Positions 30,089-41,341 of a stretch of 64,000 bases of DNA are shown here, piece after piece. The DNA is taken from contig BLLK01000077.1 of the NCBI GenBank assembly GCA_021927905.1, forward strand, positions 62,001-126,000, read 5' to 3'. How positions within the stretch are numbered: position 1 is the stretch's first letter; every line of letters starts with the position of its first letter. Source of the stretch: Chaetoceros tenuissimus (taxonomy: Eukaryota > Bacillariophyta > Thalassiosirophyceae > Chaetocerotales > Chaetocerotaceae). The position numbers and the translations under genes are program-made. Below the pieces are notes generated by a model, which was not told the DNA's origin, ran no database searches, and saw only the letters and a program-made list of their open reading frames with translations.

Positions 30089-31570
30089 ATGTGTTTTTTT
30101 TTCATCAAGTCATTTCATATCGCTACTGCGATTGAGGATGCTGCCGCCCCTCTTGTCATTACAGTAAGTTGGACTGTTTTGTCTGTAAAGTATGATTGGT
30201 GGAGACTATCAGTGATACTTTACTTCCACTCTGAACTACATAAGCAACTGATATGAATTGTGTAATTGATGTGTATATTATGAATATTTGGTATTGTGAT
30301 TGTGTATCATCTACAAGCATCTACGACTTATCCATCACAGTCTGAAATTGAATATTTGATTTTGGATTGGTTTGTACACCCCTGTATTACAAAGGGGGAA
30401 TTGAGGATGCTCTTCTGTTTGCTAATCGCTGACTTGACTCGACTCCTCACCAACACTCAACAACACTCACACAACTCACAATTCATTTCCTTTCAATAGT
30501 CTGATCAGGAGAAACGTTTATTGAGTACTGACTGTGAACCCTTCACTCATCCTGGTGGTTCTACTGCTAATAACGAAGATAATTGGATTTCTACCACTAG
30601 TGGTCAGACTCTTGCTGCATTCTGTGCTGTAGGGGAAGCAGATTGTTGCAGATCCAGTGGAGGAGGTGTGAATGCCGCTGAGGAATGTATTAATTGGAAT
30701 ACAGCTGTAGAGTATACAATCTGTCCTGGAGCGTGCAGAGATGGGACTAGCATTTGCGATGGTATTGCAAATGGGTCAAACGGAGGTGGAAAAGTTATAA
30801 TCCATTCAAATGCCTGTACAAACGGATATGTAGTTTGTGCTAGCATTGGTGGACAAATGGAAATCGCCAACATTGAGATTTTCAGTGGAGCCTGTTCTGG
30901 AATTGATGGTGTTTGCTATGCTATTGGAAGGTATTCATCAACTCTCACTAGAATTAAAATTCCTGCAAATGAGTGCAATGAACCTGATGTAGGAGGCGTT
31001 AATGGTAAATGTTATTATTGTGGACTATTATCAACTTTTGAAGGGACATTTGTTGCTACCAATGAGTGCTGTGCAGAAACCTATAACTATAATGAGGCAT
31101 GCAACTACACAACTCCACCAGAAGAGCCAAACCTGTGCAAGAATGTCAACTGTAGCAACAGAGGAAAGTGCCAAGTACTCTCCTTCACTGAAGCGGAATG
31201 CAAATGTGAGAATACATTCATCCAATCCGAAGACAAGTTGAATTGCATCTGCCCAAGTGACCATGTGTTCAATGCCGATGCAAACCACTGCTTTCCAATC
31301 ACTGAGACACCTTCCAAGTCTCCAACTTCCTCTCCGGTCGCAACTCCTTCTTTATCACCTTCTCAGGAACCAACTGAAGATAAAGAAGAAGATGAACTTC
31401 CATGTGAGGATGATTTGAGCAGCACCTTCACTCTTGATAATGGAAACATTGTTGACTGCAAGTGGATCCTCAAGAACAAGAAGCGCCGTACTGTTAGAAA
31501 GGCAAAGTACTGTGTTCATGAAGAAATCATCAACATGTGTCCTGTATCTTGCGATGCTTGCTCTGCGTAA
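30089..31570 (+). CDS. Secreted Cys-rich protein with EGF-like and ShK-like regions
   Basis: Exons 30089-30163 and 30500-31570 with a 336-nt GT-AG intron (GTAAGT...AATAG), both in phase 0, giving 381 aa. Exon 1 encodes MCFFFIKSFHIATA, a signal peptide. The mature N-terminal domain (about 30-220) is rich in Cys and Gly. An EGF-like stretch follows (CKNVNCSNRGKCQ..., CKCENTF, CICPSDHVF), then a Ser/Pro/Thr linker typical of diatom wall or extracellular proteins. The end is a six-Cys ShK-like module with CKWILKNKKRR and CPVSCDACSA. The ATG at 30089 is the only in-frame start after the stop at 29990. Likely extracellular; function unknown. Confidence 0.7.
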
Positions 31571-31896
31571 GGTATCTATGAGTTCATGAGACTATGATCT
31601 TCATGGTTGTTGCAGTAGATGCAGCTGTTGACCAAGAGATCAGAATTTTCTTGAATGAAGGCTTAATATATGTAAGAAGAAATATATGGACTACGAATAA
31701 AGTTGAAAAAGATGAGAGACGAGGAGGATAAAGAAGGAAACAAGTATGTAGATAATAAACGTATAAAGTGTTGTCGTAGTCAAATTTGCTTCAGTATAGT
31801 ATTTTATATTTATCTTATGAAATAAAAAGAAGATTCTTTTTGGAAATGGGATATGGATTTTTCTAATAATTGTCCTCTTTTTTTACTTGTCGTTTT
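31571..31896. other. Intergenic spacer
   Basis: A 3' flank of the secreted-protein gene up to the glycosyltransferase relic. AT-rich; nothing recognisable. Confidence 0.35.
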
Positions 31897-32431
31897 TCAA
31901 GTCTTTTCTTCAATCGAAGAGTGTCGAAGTATAAGATGAAAATCTACAACTTTACTATGCCAATCTTTTAGCAAATGTTCCAAATTGTAGATGTAGTAGT
32001 TACTGACCATCTCTCGTGCAATCACCTTTCTTTCAACTGCCTCATCCAATGCATTGATTGCAATTGCGTCAATATCTAGAATAGATAAATGCGAATATGA
32101 CTTCTCTTTATCAAATATGGATAATATTTGCTTCCTATATTCTCCATCATCTTTGTCGCTAGTCAAGTGAAGAGTGATGTTGCGCACTAGATCGTTTGTA
32201 TTGTGCAAGGAACAATAAAGAAAATCTTTCATTCTTGGCATGCTTGTGTTGCAGTCATTTATTGAATCACCTCGTCGTATGTAAATGGCCAAATATGATT
32301 GATCAAGCGAAATGAAGACTTTGAATCCTATCTTCAAGCTCCTTCCTCATGACTTTCATCATTTTAGGATCAACGATATCATTAGTATAGACACAATCTC
32401 TGTATTGCTCACCCGTATATGAGAAGTGGTT
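31897..32431 (-). pseudogene. Frameshifted fucosyltransferase-like fragment
   Basis: The downstream frame (32337-31897, 146 codons, only a TTG at its head) contains YLAIYIRRGDSINDC, the nucleotide-sugar-binding HxRRGD-type motif of fucosyltransferase-like GTs. The segment that should precede it lies in another frame upstream (EQYRDCVYTND, then VMRKELEDRIQSL) and ends at TGA 32305-32303. An upstream TGA at 32434-32432 closes that frame too. The reading therefore shifts within 32303-32337. Only the C-terminal part of an enzyme survives. A sequencing error or an unrecognised intron is possible, but the missing N-terminus favours a relic. Confidence 0.55.
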
Positions 32432-32897
32432 TCATACTAGATACCATCCAGTCCAGCCGCTCGCTTCTCTCAAAAGAATGAAATATCATCAGCCATAATT
32501 TCAAAGAAGAATCAATAAATGTTGAGCTAGAGTGGAACTCCTTAGGCTCGCTTCCGCTTAGTCAGTTCATAAAGGCTATTGATTGTCCATCATAGAAATG
32601 AAAGAATATTTCACATCAATCCAGAATAGAAAAAGAAGATACATGAATGACATGAAAAGAAATATTAGATATGATATGTACTCGTATCTAGGGTATCTTT
32701 TTGGTTGTTTTTTTTCTTCAAATGAATGGTCATGAAGCAATCATTGAATAATTTGTACAGACACTCTAGTTTCAAAGACACAAAATGAATGGATGCGAAG
32801 CCATCAGAAGAAGCAATCACAGCTGTTGTGTCTCTGTATCTTTTTGTTCTTTTACACTAATAGTAATTCACATTATTTCAGCAATCTGACTTCTAAA
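32432..32897. other. Spacer upstream of the DUF819 gene
   Basis: No gene is supported. Frame-compatible codons from 32793 to 32897 run into the DUF819 frame but are better read as 5'UTR, because the ATG at 32898 starts a typical plastid presequence. Confidence 0.35.
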
Positions 32898-34319
32898 ATG
32901 AAACTATCAATACTGTCAACATATATTCTCTGCATAGCATCATCTTGCCATGCCTTTTCATCCTTCAAAAGCGTCGCTTTGACAAGAAGTCAAATGATGG
33001 TACCAGCTTCTACTTCTTTTGAACGATCTAACATGCCAAGATCTCATACAAGATCTCATATGCTGAGTACGATAAATAAGAATATCAAAAGTACAACCGG
33101 GCCATTGACTCAACTCAACGCTACTCCTATATCGACAATTGCTTCTTCTTTTGCAAATCTTCACAAGGATAACTTTTACGTCATGTCCATCATTATGCTC
33201 GTATCAACTCTAGGCATCAAACTGGAACAAGAAACAAAATTTGGTAAAACGATATCAGCACCGCTCTTGACGATGGGAATGGCATTACTCATTGCAAATC
33301 TAAACATTATACCCTTTGCTTCTTCGGTTTACTCATTTATTAATTCCAATCTTGTGGCATTGGCGATTCCATGTTTATTATTGGATAGTAATTTGAAACG
33401 AGTGGTTAAGGATTCTGGATCTTTACTACAGGCCTTCTTCATTGCAGGTTTTTCAACTATTATTGCTACATTCATTACTTTTCCTTTGATTCCTCTCAAG
33501 AGTTTAGGTGATGAAGGATGGAAAGTAGCTGCAGCGTTGGCGGCAAGGCATATTGGTGGTGCTATTAATTTTGTAGCTGTGAGTGAATCGCTATCGATGA
33601 ATGGAAGTGCAGTGAGTGCTGCTATTGCTGCTGATAATGTTGTTGTAGCCCTGTACTTTTTGTTGTTATTCTCATTGGCAAAAGAAGGAAGTGATGAGCA
33701 AAGAAAGAATACAAATGATAGTGATAATGATGTGCAAGTACGTGATCCAGAAGATGCAAGTAGCAATGGCAATTCCAACATTAGTTTAGCGACTATTGCA
33801 ACTACCATGACTTTAGCAACGAGTTTAGTTACCTTGGGAAAGATTGCTACCAAAATATTGTTTCCACAAACGTCGGCTTTGCCAATGATTTCCATTTTGA
33901 CAGTGATAGCAGCTACATTCTTTCCGTCATTCTTTCAACATCATGCTACGACTGGAACTGCGATTGGAGTACTATTTATGCAAATGTTCTTTGCAGCTTC
34001 CGGAGCAGTAGGAAGCATCAAATTGGTGATGCAACAAGCGCCTTCGTTATTTCTATTCAGTATTATGCAAGTTGCAATTCATTTTCTGTCGCTTGTTGGT
34101 ATTGGAAAGTATATTTTCAAATTAAAGGCTAATGAATTATATTTGGCTTCGAATGCAGCTGTTGGAGGACCGACAACTGCCGCTGCAATGGCACAGGCTA
34201 AAAATTGGAAGGCTTTAGTATTGCCTGCTTTATTAGTTGGGATATTAGGATATGCTACTGCTACACCGATTGCATTAGGTCTTGGCCATTTATTATTGAA
34301 ACTACCTACGTTGACATAG
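32898..34319 (+). CDS. DUF819 (YjcL-like) multi-spanning membrane protein, plastid-targeted
   Basis: 473 aa from the ATG at 32898. An in-frame ATG at 32793 would add 35 residues, but the inner start gives MKLSILSTYILCIASSCHAF, a signal peptide with an Ala-Phe import site, then a Ser/Thr/Arg-rich transit region to about residue 75. The rest matches the DUF819 family: about ten membrane segments, including VAAALAARHIGGAINFVAVS and the second-half counterpart LASNAAVGGPTTAAAMAQA. The two halves look related, as in inverted-repeat transporters. A hydrophilic loop near 280-310 separates them. Presumed transporter of a plastid envelope or thylakoid membrane; the substrate is unknown for the family. 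Confidence 0.82.
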   Translation: MKLSILSTYILCIASSCHAFSSFKSVALTRSQMMVPASTSFERSNMPRSHTRSHMLSTINKNIKSTTGPLTQLNATPISTIASSFANLHKDNFYVMSIIMLVSTLGIKLEQETKFGKTISAPLLTMGMALLIANLNIIPFASSVYSFINSNLVALAIPCLLLDSNLKRVVKDSGSLLQAFFIAGFSTIIATFITFPLIPLKSLGDEGWKVAAALAARHIGGAINFVAVSESLSMNGSAVSAAIAADNVVVALYFLLLFSLAKEGSDEQRKNTNDSDNDVQVRDPEDASSNGNSNISLATIATTMTLATSLVTLGKIATKILFPQTSALPMISILTVIAATFFPSFFQHHATTGTAIGVLFMQMFFAASGAVGSIKLVMQQAPSLFLFSIMQVAIHFLSLVGIGKYIFKLKANELYLASNAAVGGPTTAAAMAQAKNWKALVLPALLVGILGYATATPIALGLGHLLLKLPTLT

Positions 34320-34900
34320 TAACTTCAAAAGATTGAATAGAGTTTGAGCACTTTCTTTGTTTCTTTCTTTAAATATGTTTAAATGTGTTTCAATGCTTTA
34401 TTTTTGTGTTTGGTTTTTCATTCTTGCTTGCCTTCAAAAGATGAAGACGCACGAATAGAATTGATCAATTATTTATAGAAATGCCTCATTCATTTCGTTG
34501 GAGTGGCCATTTAGTATGCACTGAAGAATATTCTCGCATTCCTAGTACATTTTGTATGCATTCCCTATTTGTATGTGATTATTAAATTCTTTTATTTTTT
34601 ATTCTTACATAAGACTGATCCATCAAATTTGGGTCGTATGTGGTACAAAAATTGACAAACAAATTCATATGTTTTCATCTTGGTCAGGATACTCACGACA
34701 AAAACGCAAGAAGCAAAAGCAATGCACATACAAAGATAATTATCCAACAAGTACAGCCCCTATTACTTCATTATCATAAAACGCTCGAAAGAACGTTCCT
34801 CTTCAGTTTAGGCTTCGTATTCTCAGAACTCCTAATCTCTTTTTCTTCTATATAATTAATGGTATTTGACACTCGGTCATAAATCTTCTATTCAAGGAAA
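34320..34900. other. Intergenic spacer
   Basis: About 580 nt between two rightward genes, AT-rich, holding the promoter of the beta-helix protein gene. No RNA gene or repeat seen. Confidence 0.35.
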
Positions 34901-36920
34901 ATGAAAGGATTTTCTTTATTTCTCGCAGCTCTTTACATGAACGCACTTCTTGTGGATGGGAGACTCGCAAAAAGTGGAAGCAACAAGAACGACAGAAGTA
35001 TCCACGCTCCCTACGATGCATTTTGTCTTGTCAATGGTAAGGAAATAAGCTGATAAAATTCCTTCTTGTATCCTTTCGTTTGCATGAAGAAGTTCTAACA
35101 TTTGTTTATAAGATGATTTCGCAAAGGGCACTTTGATCATCAATACTCCAGGGACTTACAAACTCTGCGAAGATATTGTATTCGACCCAATACAAAACAT
35201 TGAACTGCCTATTATGGAAATGTACTTGCCAGACTTCAAAGTCTACGATAGAAACGCTTATGGATTGGGGTTCTTTGCAGCTATCGCAATTTCAGCTTCA
35301 AATGTAGAAATATATTTGAATAATCACTCCATAGAGCAATCGGAAGGTCATGCATTGATGCAACGTTTCTTTGCCGTTTTCGAGCTTGCAAATTCTCCTT
35401 TCCTCAAAAGTGTTGGACCAAGCCAATTCGTTGGAAATGTAGAATTTGAGTCTGCATCAAATGTTGGTATTTACGGTCCAGGGATTATTGGAAGAAGTGC
35501 TCATCATGGTGTACATGGCAACGACAATAAAAACATAACCATCAGAGACATCACGTTTAAAGACTTCGAGGTAGCAGCAGTTTCTTTGAACAATGTCGAT
35601 GATGCATTCATTATCGGAAATACAATTCCAAACAATCGGCATGACGTTCCTATTGTGGGATCATTCAGTGCAGCAACTCAAGTCAGCCATTATGGAAAAG
35701 CTCTGAAAGAAATGAATTTTGGTATGGACATCAAAGGAGTATACACTTCAGCTGCAGAAGTTTATGAGAGACTTGTAGCAACGATTGAGAATGTAGCATA
35801 TGATGTTCTTTTTCGGAACAAGGGATTCATCAACGAAAAGAAACATCCAGAAGAATACTTTCTATTTCATAACAAGAATAGTGTCGTTGACGGTCCTTGC
35901 TATGCATTTGTTATCCATGGTAAAGGTCCTGCTGTCGGAGGATTTGGCTTTGAGCTTAGTGATAGTTCGAAAATGTCAAGCAACATTCAGATTATAGACA
36001 ATGTCATTGAAAACATCAAGTGTTGGACCAATGAAGTCCCCGCTGTAGTAATTGAGGATGTGGTTCAAAACGATGCGAGAGGTGCCATTCTTCAGCTTAT
36101 CAAGTCCACTCCGGAAGATAACTTCCTAGCAATCAACAGCGATGGAACATACAAGCGAAATCCAGTTGCAGATATGCAAATTATGACTGCATATGCTATT
36201 CAACAAGGTCTTTTGAATGATAATCCTAACCTTCAAACAGTTGTCAACACTATCAGTCCATCCATAGTGAAGTGGGCAAGTAGCTCCAATGATGTGCTCG
36301 TACCTCAATATAGATGTAATGGGGATAGTATGCATCACACAGTGAAAGGGATGACAATTATTCGTGTAGAAGATTGTGAAGGTTTCAAAATCTCTGGAAA
36401 CAATATCAAAGGGATAGAGAATTTGAGTGGAGAGCCATTTGAAAATTGCTCTTCTTTTCATGCTGGAGCTAGCAAAGAAGATACAAGTACTCAAGTCGGA
36501 AATGTTCGCGTAATATCGGTTGCAGCTGTGACTGGATACAATACTGATAAGATTGCGTCGAAGTCGATTATTGTATCAAATGAAATCAAAGATGTTCAAG
36601 GAAAATCCATTTGTGGTATCGATCTTCAAGGAAAAAGTGACTCTTGTTTGATTGACTACAATATAGTGGATTATTCTTTCATGCCTGAAGAAGGTATGGA
36701 AGAAAACTTTGCTCTAAGATTGCGAAAGTTTGTTGATAATTCATCGGATGGTATTAAAGCAATAGAGATTGGAGCTCACAATGAGTTTGATAAATCCCAA
36801 ATTCAGATACTGAACAATGTTTTAGATGAGGAACGTATGAGAAGACTTGAACACTTGCATAGGAACTTAAATATTGGTAATGAGTGGAAGTTGGGCGGCT
36901 GCCCATTTGGAGGACGATAA
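34901..36920 (+). CDS. Secreted right-handed beta-helix protein
   Basis: Exons 34901-35036 and 35113-36920; the 76-nt intron (GTAAGG...TATAAG) restores one frame of 647 aa. The N-terminus MKGFSLFLAALYMNALLVDG is a signal peptide. The mature protein opens with a TLIINTPGTYKLCEDI segment, the usual start of a pectate-lyase/NosD-like fold. Asn-rich beta-helix rungs follow: VEIYLNNHSIEQ, NVGIYGPGIIG, NITIRDITFKDF, DAFIIGNTIPN, and later KISGNNIKGIE and IIVSNEIKDVQGKSICGIDL. No catalytic Asp/His set is recognised, so a carbohydrate-binding or structural role is as likely as lyase activity. Confidence 0.75.
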
Positions 36921-37145
36921 GAGAATATGTGAACGAACTTTATGGTTATAATTAATAATAGAATGAAAGTTTGAATTTCGAGAGAACACTTTTTACATTA
37001 GGATTGTAATAATTTAGCTGATGAGAAGCTTTTTATTCCGATGACCTATTTGATACGACACATTTTTCAGTAAGGAATCGTTTTTCTATTTCACATAAAT
37101 TTCATTCTCAAGAAAAGCAAAGCTTTACTTCAATCCTCAATAGCA

Positions 37146-38556
37146 ATGTTTCTGAAACTACTTTCAACATCTTTATCCCTTTCACTTGCGGTGCTTACCT
37201 CAGCAGACATCACTTGGCCTTTGTATTCACAGCAATGCCGTGATGATGCTGGTCCTCCTTTTCTCGATGATGAGGAAACATTTGGACAAGGTGGAAAGTA
37301 CCATGATGGATCTGCTGCATATCCTCAATTGCTTGAAGATGGAAGCTGTGCAAAACCTCTTCAAGGTGCCTGCGTGAGTAGAGATGATAAGAAAACTGCA
37401 TATCTTGAAGGCCCAATTGATTGTGGAAACAAAGGTTGGTACTGCAGAATTTATAACGATGAAGAAAATGGATGGGCAAACATCAATTTAGTGGGAGATT
37501 ATAACTTTGGCAATTGCAACTCTACCTCTAGTTTCGAAGATGCTGGGTATGATCGAGATGGCCATTGCCATGGATCGTCTGTCGACAACACCTACTACTG
37601 GTGGTAAGTACTCATGTTTTTATAGAATATTCTATGTATTTCCTTGCGTTTTCGATTTCTTTCTCACTTGGTATGCTTTTCTATCTCATCCCAAAAGGAT
37701 TCGTGATCACTGGCACAGACAGTACAATGGAAGAGTACGCTGCTGCTGTGGTTGGTACGAAGGAGGTACTCAACCACTTTTCAGTGGAAGAATTGCAAAT
37801 AGATGCGATTACAGACGTCTTGTTACTGAGACAGAGAACTTGGATAATTGTAGAGATGCAAATGAAGGTCACAATTTGGGTTATGACGATATTGGATGTG
37901 ATGCAAGTTATCAATCATCTCAACTTAATACTCCTATCCCTGAAGATGACGATGTATGCTGGGAGATTCAAAGATTTGGATTTACTGAAGAAGGTACGTT
38001 GATTCGTCGTGTTTCGTGTTGTGCAATTAGAAATGTACATATTCTTTTTGTATGTTCTTACCTCACATGTACATTATCTGTTTTGACTATAGTTGGTTCA
38101 CCTCCTACTCAAAGTCCTGATGCGCCATCTCCTGTTGCCAGTCCTACCACAGAGTCACCAGTTGCAAGTCCTTCTACTTCATCTCCTGTTTCTGATCCTA
38201 CTACTTCAGCGCCAGTTTCTTCTCCAGTAAACGACGACGAAGATGACGACCCTGAAGAAGCTGAATGTGTAGATTCTCCTCTAGATTTTATGGTAGGATT
38301 GAGAATTCGCACATGTAATTGGGCTGGAAATGGAAACTCTGCAAAACGTTGTGCAAAACCAGGTGTAGCAAAGCATTGCCCTGCGACATGTGGAAAGTGT
38401 GATGAATTCAAATGTGCAGATTCGGGAAGAAGATTTATCCTAGAGGAAAATGGAAAGAAGAAAAGATGTGGGTTCTTTGCAAATAATCCTAGTCGTTGCG
38501 ATCGTTTTGATTATGCTGTAGAGACATGCAGAGAGAGCTGTTCCTATTGTGGATAA
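37146..38556 (+). CDS. Secreted Cys-rich protein with two C-terminal ShK-like modules
   Basis: Three exons, 37146-37603, 37698-37993 and 38093-38556, with GT-AG introns of 94 and 99 nt; phases agree and give 405 aa. A signal peptide (MFLKLLSTSLSLSLAVLTSA) is followed by a Cys/Trp-rich domain (about 21-280; YYWWIRDHWHRQYNG spans the first junction). A Ser/Pro/Thr linker leads to two Cys modules: CNWAGNG...CPATCGKC and CGFFANNPSRC...CRESCSYC. The linker-plus-tail design is the same as in the protein at 30089-31570. Probably cell-surface or wall-associated; function unknown. Confidence 0.75.
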
Positions 38557-38994
38557 AGCAGGGGATTTTTACATTCATTATTATACGTAATTTTTAAAAA
38601 GATTTTGTCATAAAGCCACTTCTATAGGCAAGATACGTCACAATACAAGAGTTCATTGAGCTATTTCTTCTGGAAAAGAGAATATACACAATTCAATATT
38701 TGCACTGAGGTGGTGCCTTTTCCTTTCCACTTCGCTTGTTCCTGGCGTGGTGCCTAGGAACCTCCCTTCTTTTTGAATCAAAAACAAAATGTGATCTTAT
38801 TCAAGTCTACGACATTTAGTAAATCTAAATGGCCTGAAAGAATGTCCGTACCTCGTCCGTCAGTGGCCACCATCACCATTCATTTCAACACATCTCTCTC
38901 ACATTTCCAAACTTGAAATTCTTGAGACACACTCATGCATGCTGCATTCAAATAAAGCGATTCCTTCGTTGATATCTATAACTATAAACACAAA
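38557..38994. other. Intergenic spacer
   Basis: Holds the promoter of the zinc-knuckle gene. The segment 38708-38762 has two TGGTGCC words about 40 nt apart in a locally GC-richer patch. No gene seen. Confidence 0.35.
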
Positions 38995-39609
38995 ATGGCA
39001 AAGAACAAGGCACCAAAGAAAAAGCTCACAAAAGCAGAAAGAAAAGAAAAGTACACCAAGCTTGCTCGCGATCGAAGAGACAAAGCAGCCGGTCGTAAAT
39101 ATAATTCCAACAAGATCTGTCTAAACTGTCGACGAAAAGGTCATGTAGTGGCAGATTGCCCGAATCGTAAAAACAAATCAGATGATGCAGATTATCAGCC
39201 ATCGAGAAACATTTGTTTCAAATGTGGATCAGATGAGCATTCTTTGAAAATGTGTAAAAAGTTGACTCAAGATGAAAAAGCCTTGATTCAAAAAGGCGGA
39301 CGTATGAATTATGCACTCTTTGATTTGCCTCATGCTTCGTGCTTTATTTGTAAACAAAAGGGACATTTATCAGGTCAATGTGATCAGAATGAAAATGGAT
39401 TATATGTCAAGGGAGGATGCTGTAGACACTGTGGAAGTAAAAGACATTTGAATCAAGATTGTCCAGAATTGAAAAAGAACCAAAAGGCGGAAGAAAGCGA
39501 TGAAGAGTCTGCTGGTGATGTAGGAGAATTCCTTGAAGAAGACGTAGCTGCGAAGCCTTCTTCGGCCAAGCCAGAGAAGAAGAAGAAGAAAAAAGTTGTC
39601 AATTTCTAA
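38995..39609 (+). CDS. ZCCHC9-like zinc-knuckle protein
   Basis: 204 aa, ATG at 38995. A basic N-terminus (KKKLTKAERKEKYTKLARD) precedes four CCHC knuckles: CLNCRRKGHVVADC (42-55), CFKCGSDEHSLKMC, CFICKQKGHLSGQC and CRHCGSKRHLNQDC. The spacing, and the NGLYVKGGCCRHCGS link between knuckles 3 and 4, match ZCCHC9 closely. A short acidic stretch and a Lys-rich tail end the protein. Family members are nucleolar and implicated in rRNA processing and binding of G-rich RNA; that role is inferred from orthology. Confidence 0.88.
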   Translation: MAKNKAPKKKLTKAERKEKYTKLARDRRDKAAGRKYNSNKICLNCRRKGHVVADCPNRKNKSDDADYQPSRNICFKCGSDEHSLKMCKKLTQDEKALIQKGGRMNYALFDLPHASCFICKQKGHLSGQCDQNENGLYVKGGCCRHCGSKRHLNQDCPELKKNQKAEESDEESAGDVGEFLEEDVAAKPSSAKPEKKKKKKVVNF

Positions 39610-39698
39610 GTAGGCTACATACAAGTATAGGTAAAGAAAGCAAGGTACTAATATAATGTGTAATATCAATTTATGAATATATGAAATTCTACAGTGCC

Positions 39699-40961
39699 CT
39701 AATTGTCCACGTAAGCTTCAATCAGTTCAACGATATCGTCTTTTCCATTTGCAATTGCCGCATCCAAGGCTGTTTTACCACGATCATCAACTTGGTTGAT
39801 ATCCAAACTTAGGTCAAGTTCATCATTCAATCTAAAAAGTAATTCAACAACTCGTGTCTTTCCACTTCTAGCTGCAAAGTGTAAAACAGTCAACCCTTGT
39901 CTTCCTTTGATGTTTGGATCTACTTGCAAGTCTCGAATCCAGAATTCGACTGCAAGAGTAAGTCCCTTTCTAGCGGCTGTATGCATCATTTGAATGACTT
40001 TATCTGTCATGGAAGCTCCCTTATTCTTCATTCTCTTAGCAATTTCTTTGCAACGTTCCATATACTTTTCCCTAGAAGGATTCAATTCATTTTCACTGTA
40101 GAAGTCCAAGATCTGATTGCATATTTTGTACAGAGGTGCCAAAGTGGAAGCATCAGTCGTTTGTTCTATATTTTTGCTAGGAATAGCGTCAATGGTGCAT
40201 CCTTTGTCAATGAGCATACATATCACTTTGTATAATACATCTGTTGCTTCATTTTCATGGACTGTATCAATGTCGTCAGTGTTGCAGTTTTCAACAAAGG
40301 CATCTACCGCGATGTTTATTGGCATTTGTCCAGTCTTTGGATCAACTTCATCAACATTGAGATCTGATTCATAGTTTTCCAGTAAATCAAGAACATCTCT
40401 AAACAGCCCATCATTCAAAAAAGGAATCAGTTTCAAGTCATCCTCAGCTTGTTGCATGGTATCTTCCAACAAATCCAACATTTGATATTCATAAGGATTA
40501 TCTTCTAGACTAAAGTCAAGTACAGGTTGAATTAACATTTTTCCATCAGGAGAAGTATGTCCCTGACTCCGATGATATTCTGCAAAGAAAGCATCCAAAG
40601 GTCGAAGTCCAAAGTTATCTTTTTGATGAACATCTGCTCCATATTCAATTAGAAGCTTGGCACATTCCAGTCTATTCAAGTTAGGCTCTTTAGACGATTG
40701 TATGCAACTATGAAGAGGAGTCGCACCACTGATTGTATTCTGTATCGAGACAGACGCTCCTTCTTCCAAGAGAGCTTTTGTAGCTTCTACATTTCCCCAA
40801 AGGCATGCAATATGTAGTGCTGATTGATTGATGACATTGGAATGCGATGCTGAAACTCCCTTATTTTGAACAAGATCTTTGATAACGTCGGGTAAATTCT
40901 TTTGAGCTGCAATCAATAGTTTATCCCATTCGGGATTCTTTCTACTAGCACCGGCGGACAT
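39699..40961 (-). CDS. Ankyrin-repeat protein
   Basis: 420 aa from the ATG at 40961; the frame extends upstream only to a GTG. Canonical ankyrin repeats occupy the N-terminus (NQSALHIACLWGNVEATKAL; GATPLHSCIQSSKEPNLNRL; DNFGLRPLDAFF) and the C-terminus (GLTVLHFAARSGKTRVVELL; GKTALDAAIANGKDDIVELI). The middle 200 residues are less regular. There is no membrane segment, so it is probably a cytosolic binding protein. It is not closely similar to the degenerate-ankyrin family at 3551 and 14922. Confidence 0.82.
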   Translation of the reverse strand: MSAGASRKNPEWDKLLIAAQKNLPDVIKDLVQNKGVSASHSNVINQSALHIACLWGNVEATKALLEEGASVSIQNTISGATPLHSCIQSSKEPNLNRLECAKLLIEYGADVHQKDNFGLRPLDAFFAEYHRSQGHTSPDGKMLIQPVLDFSLEDNPYEYQMLDLLEDTMQQAEDDLKLIPFLNDGLFRDVLDLLENYESDLNVDEVDPKTGQMPINIAVDAFVENCNTDDIDTVHENEATDVLYKVICMLIDKGCTIDAIPSKNIEQTTDASTLAPLYKICNQILDFYSENELNPSREKYMERCKEIAKRMKNKGASMTDKVIQMMHTAARKGLTLAVEFWIRDLQVDPNIKGRQGLTVLHFAARSGKTRVVELLFRLNDELDLSLDINQVDDRGKTALDAAIANGKDDIVELIEAYVDN

Positions 40962-41341
40962 GATTTTGTGTGGAGAGTTAGTGTAGAGTTTCTTATTGAT
41001 TTTGACTAGCACTAACCTTGGCTGAGATACGTAGAGCCTATAATTAGTTGAGGAGGTGGAGGTAATTCAATAATGAAGAAGAAATTCTTCGTAAAAATGA
41101 GCATGTCGGCCGAAATACATGTTATGTCGGGCGCCTTTTCGATGAGCCAGTCTTGCCAACATAGAAAAGGCTTCTCATTGGAATTTATTATTTGACAACT
41201 GTTCGCAAATCTGAAAGAAAAGCCATCATCATCTCTTACGTTCACATGCACGAAGTTTACTGTTCACATATCTATAAGATATACTTTTGATATACACTAT
41301 AAGAATTCAGCAAGTTCTATACTTTGCAACTAATTAGCAGC
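40962..41341. promoter_or_regulatory. Divergent promoter region, ankyrin gene / CP12-like gene
   Basis: This spacer holds both promoters. TATCTATAAGATATAC near 41269-41285 is a TATA-like candidate about 60-70 nt before the CP12-like start. No repeat or RNA gene seen. Confidence 0.35.

Noticed and set aside
32793-32897. 35-residue N-terminal extension of the DUF819 protein
   Set aside because: The downstream ATG creates an ideal plastid presequence; the extension would bury it.
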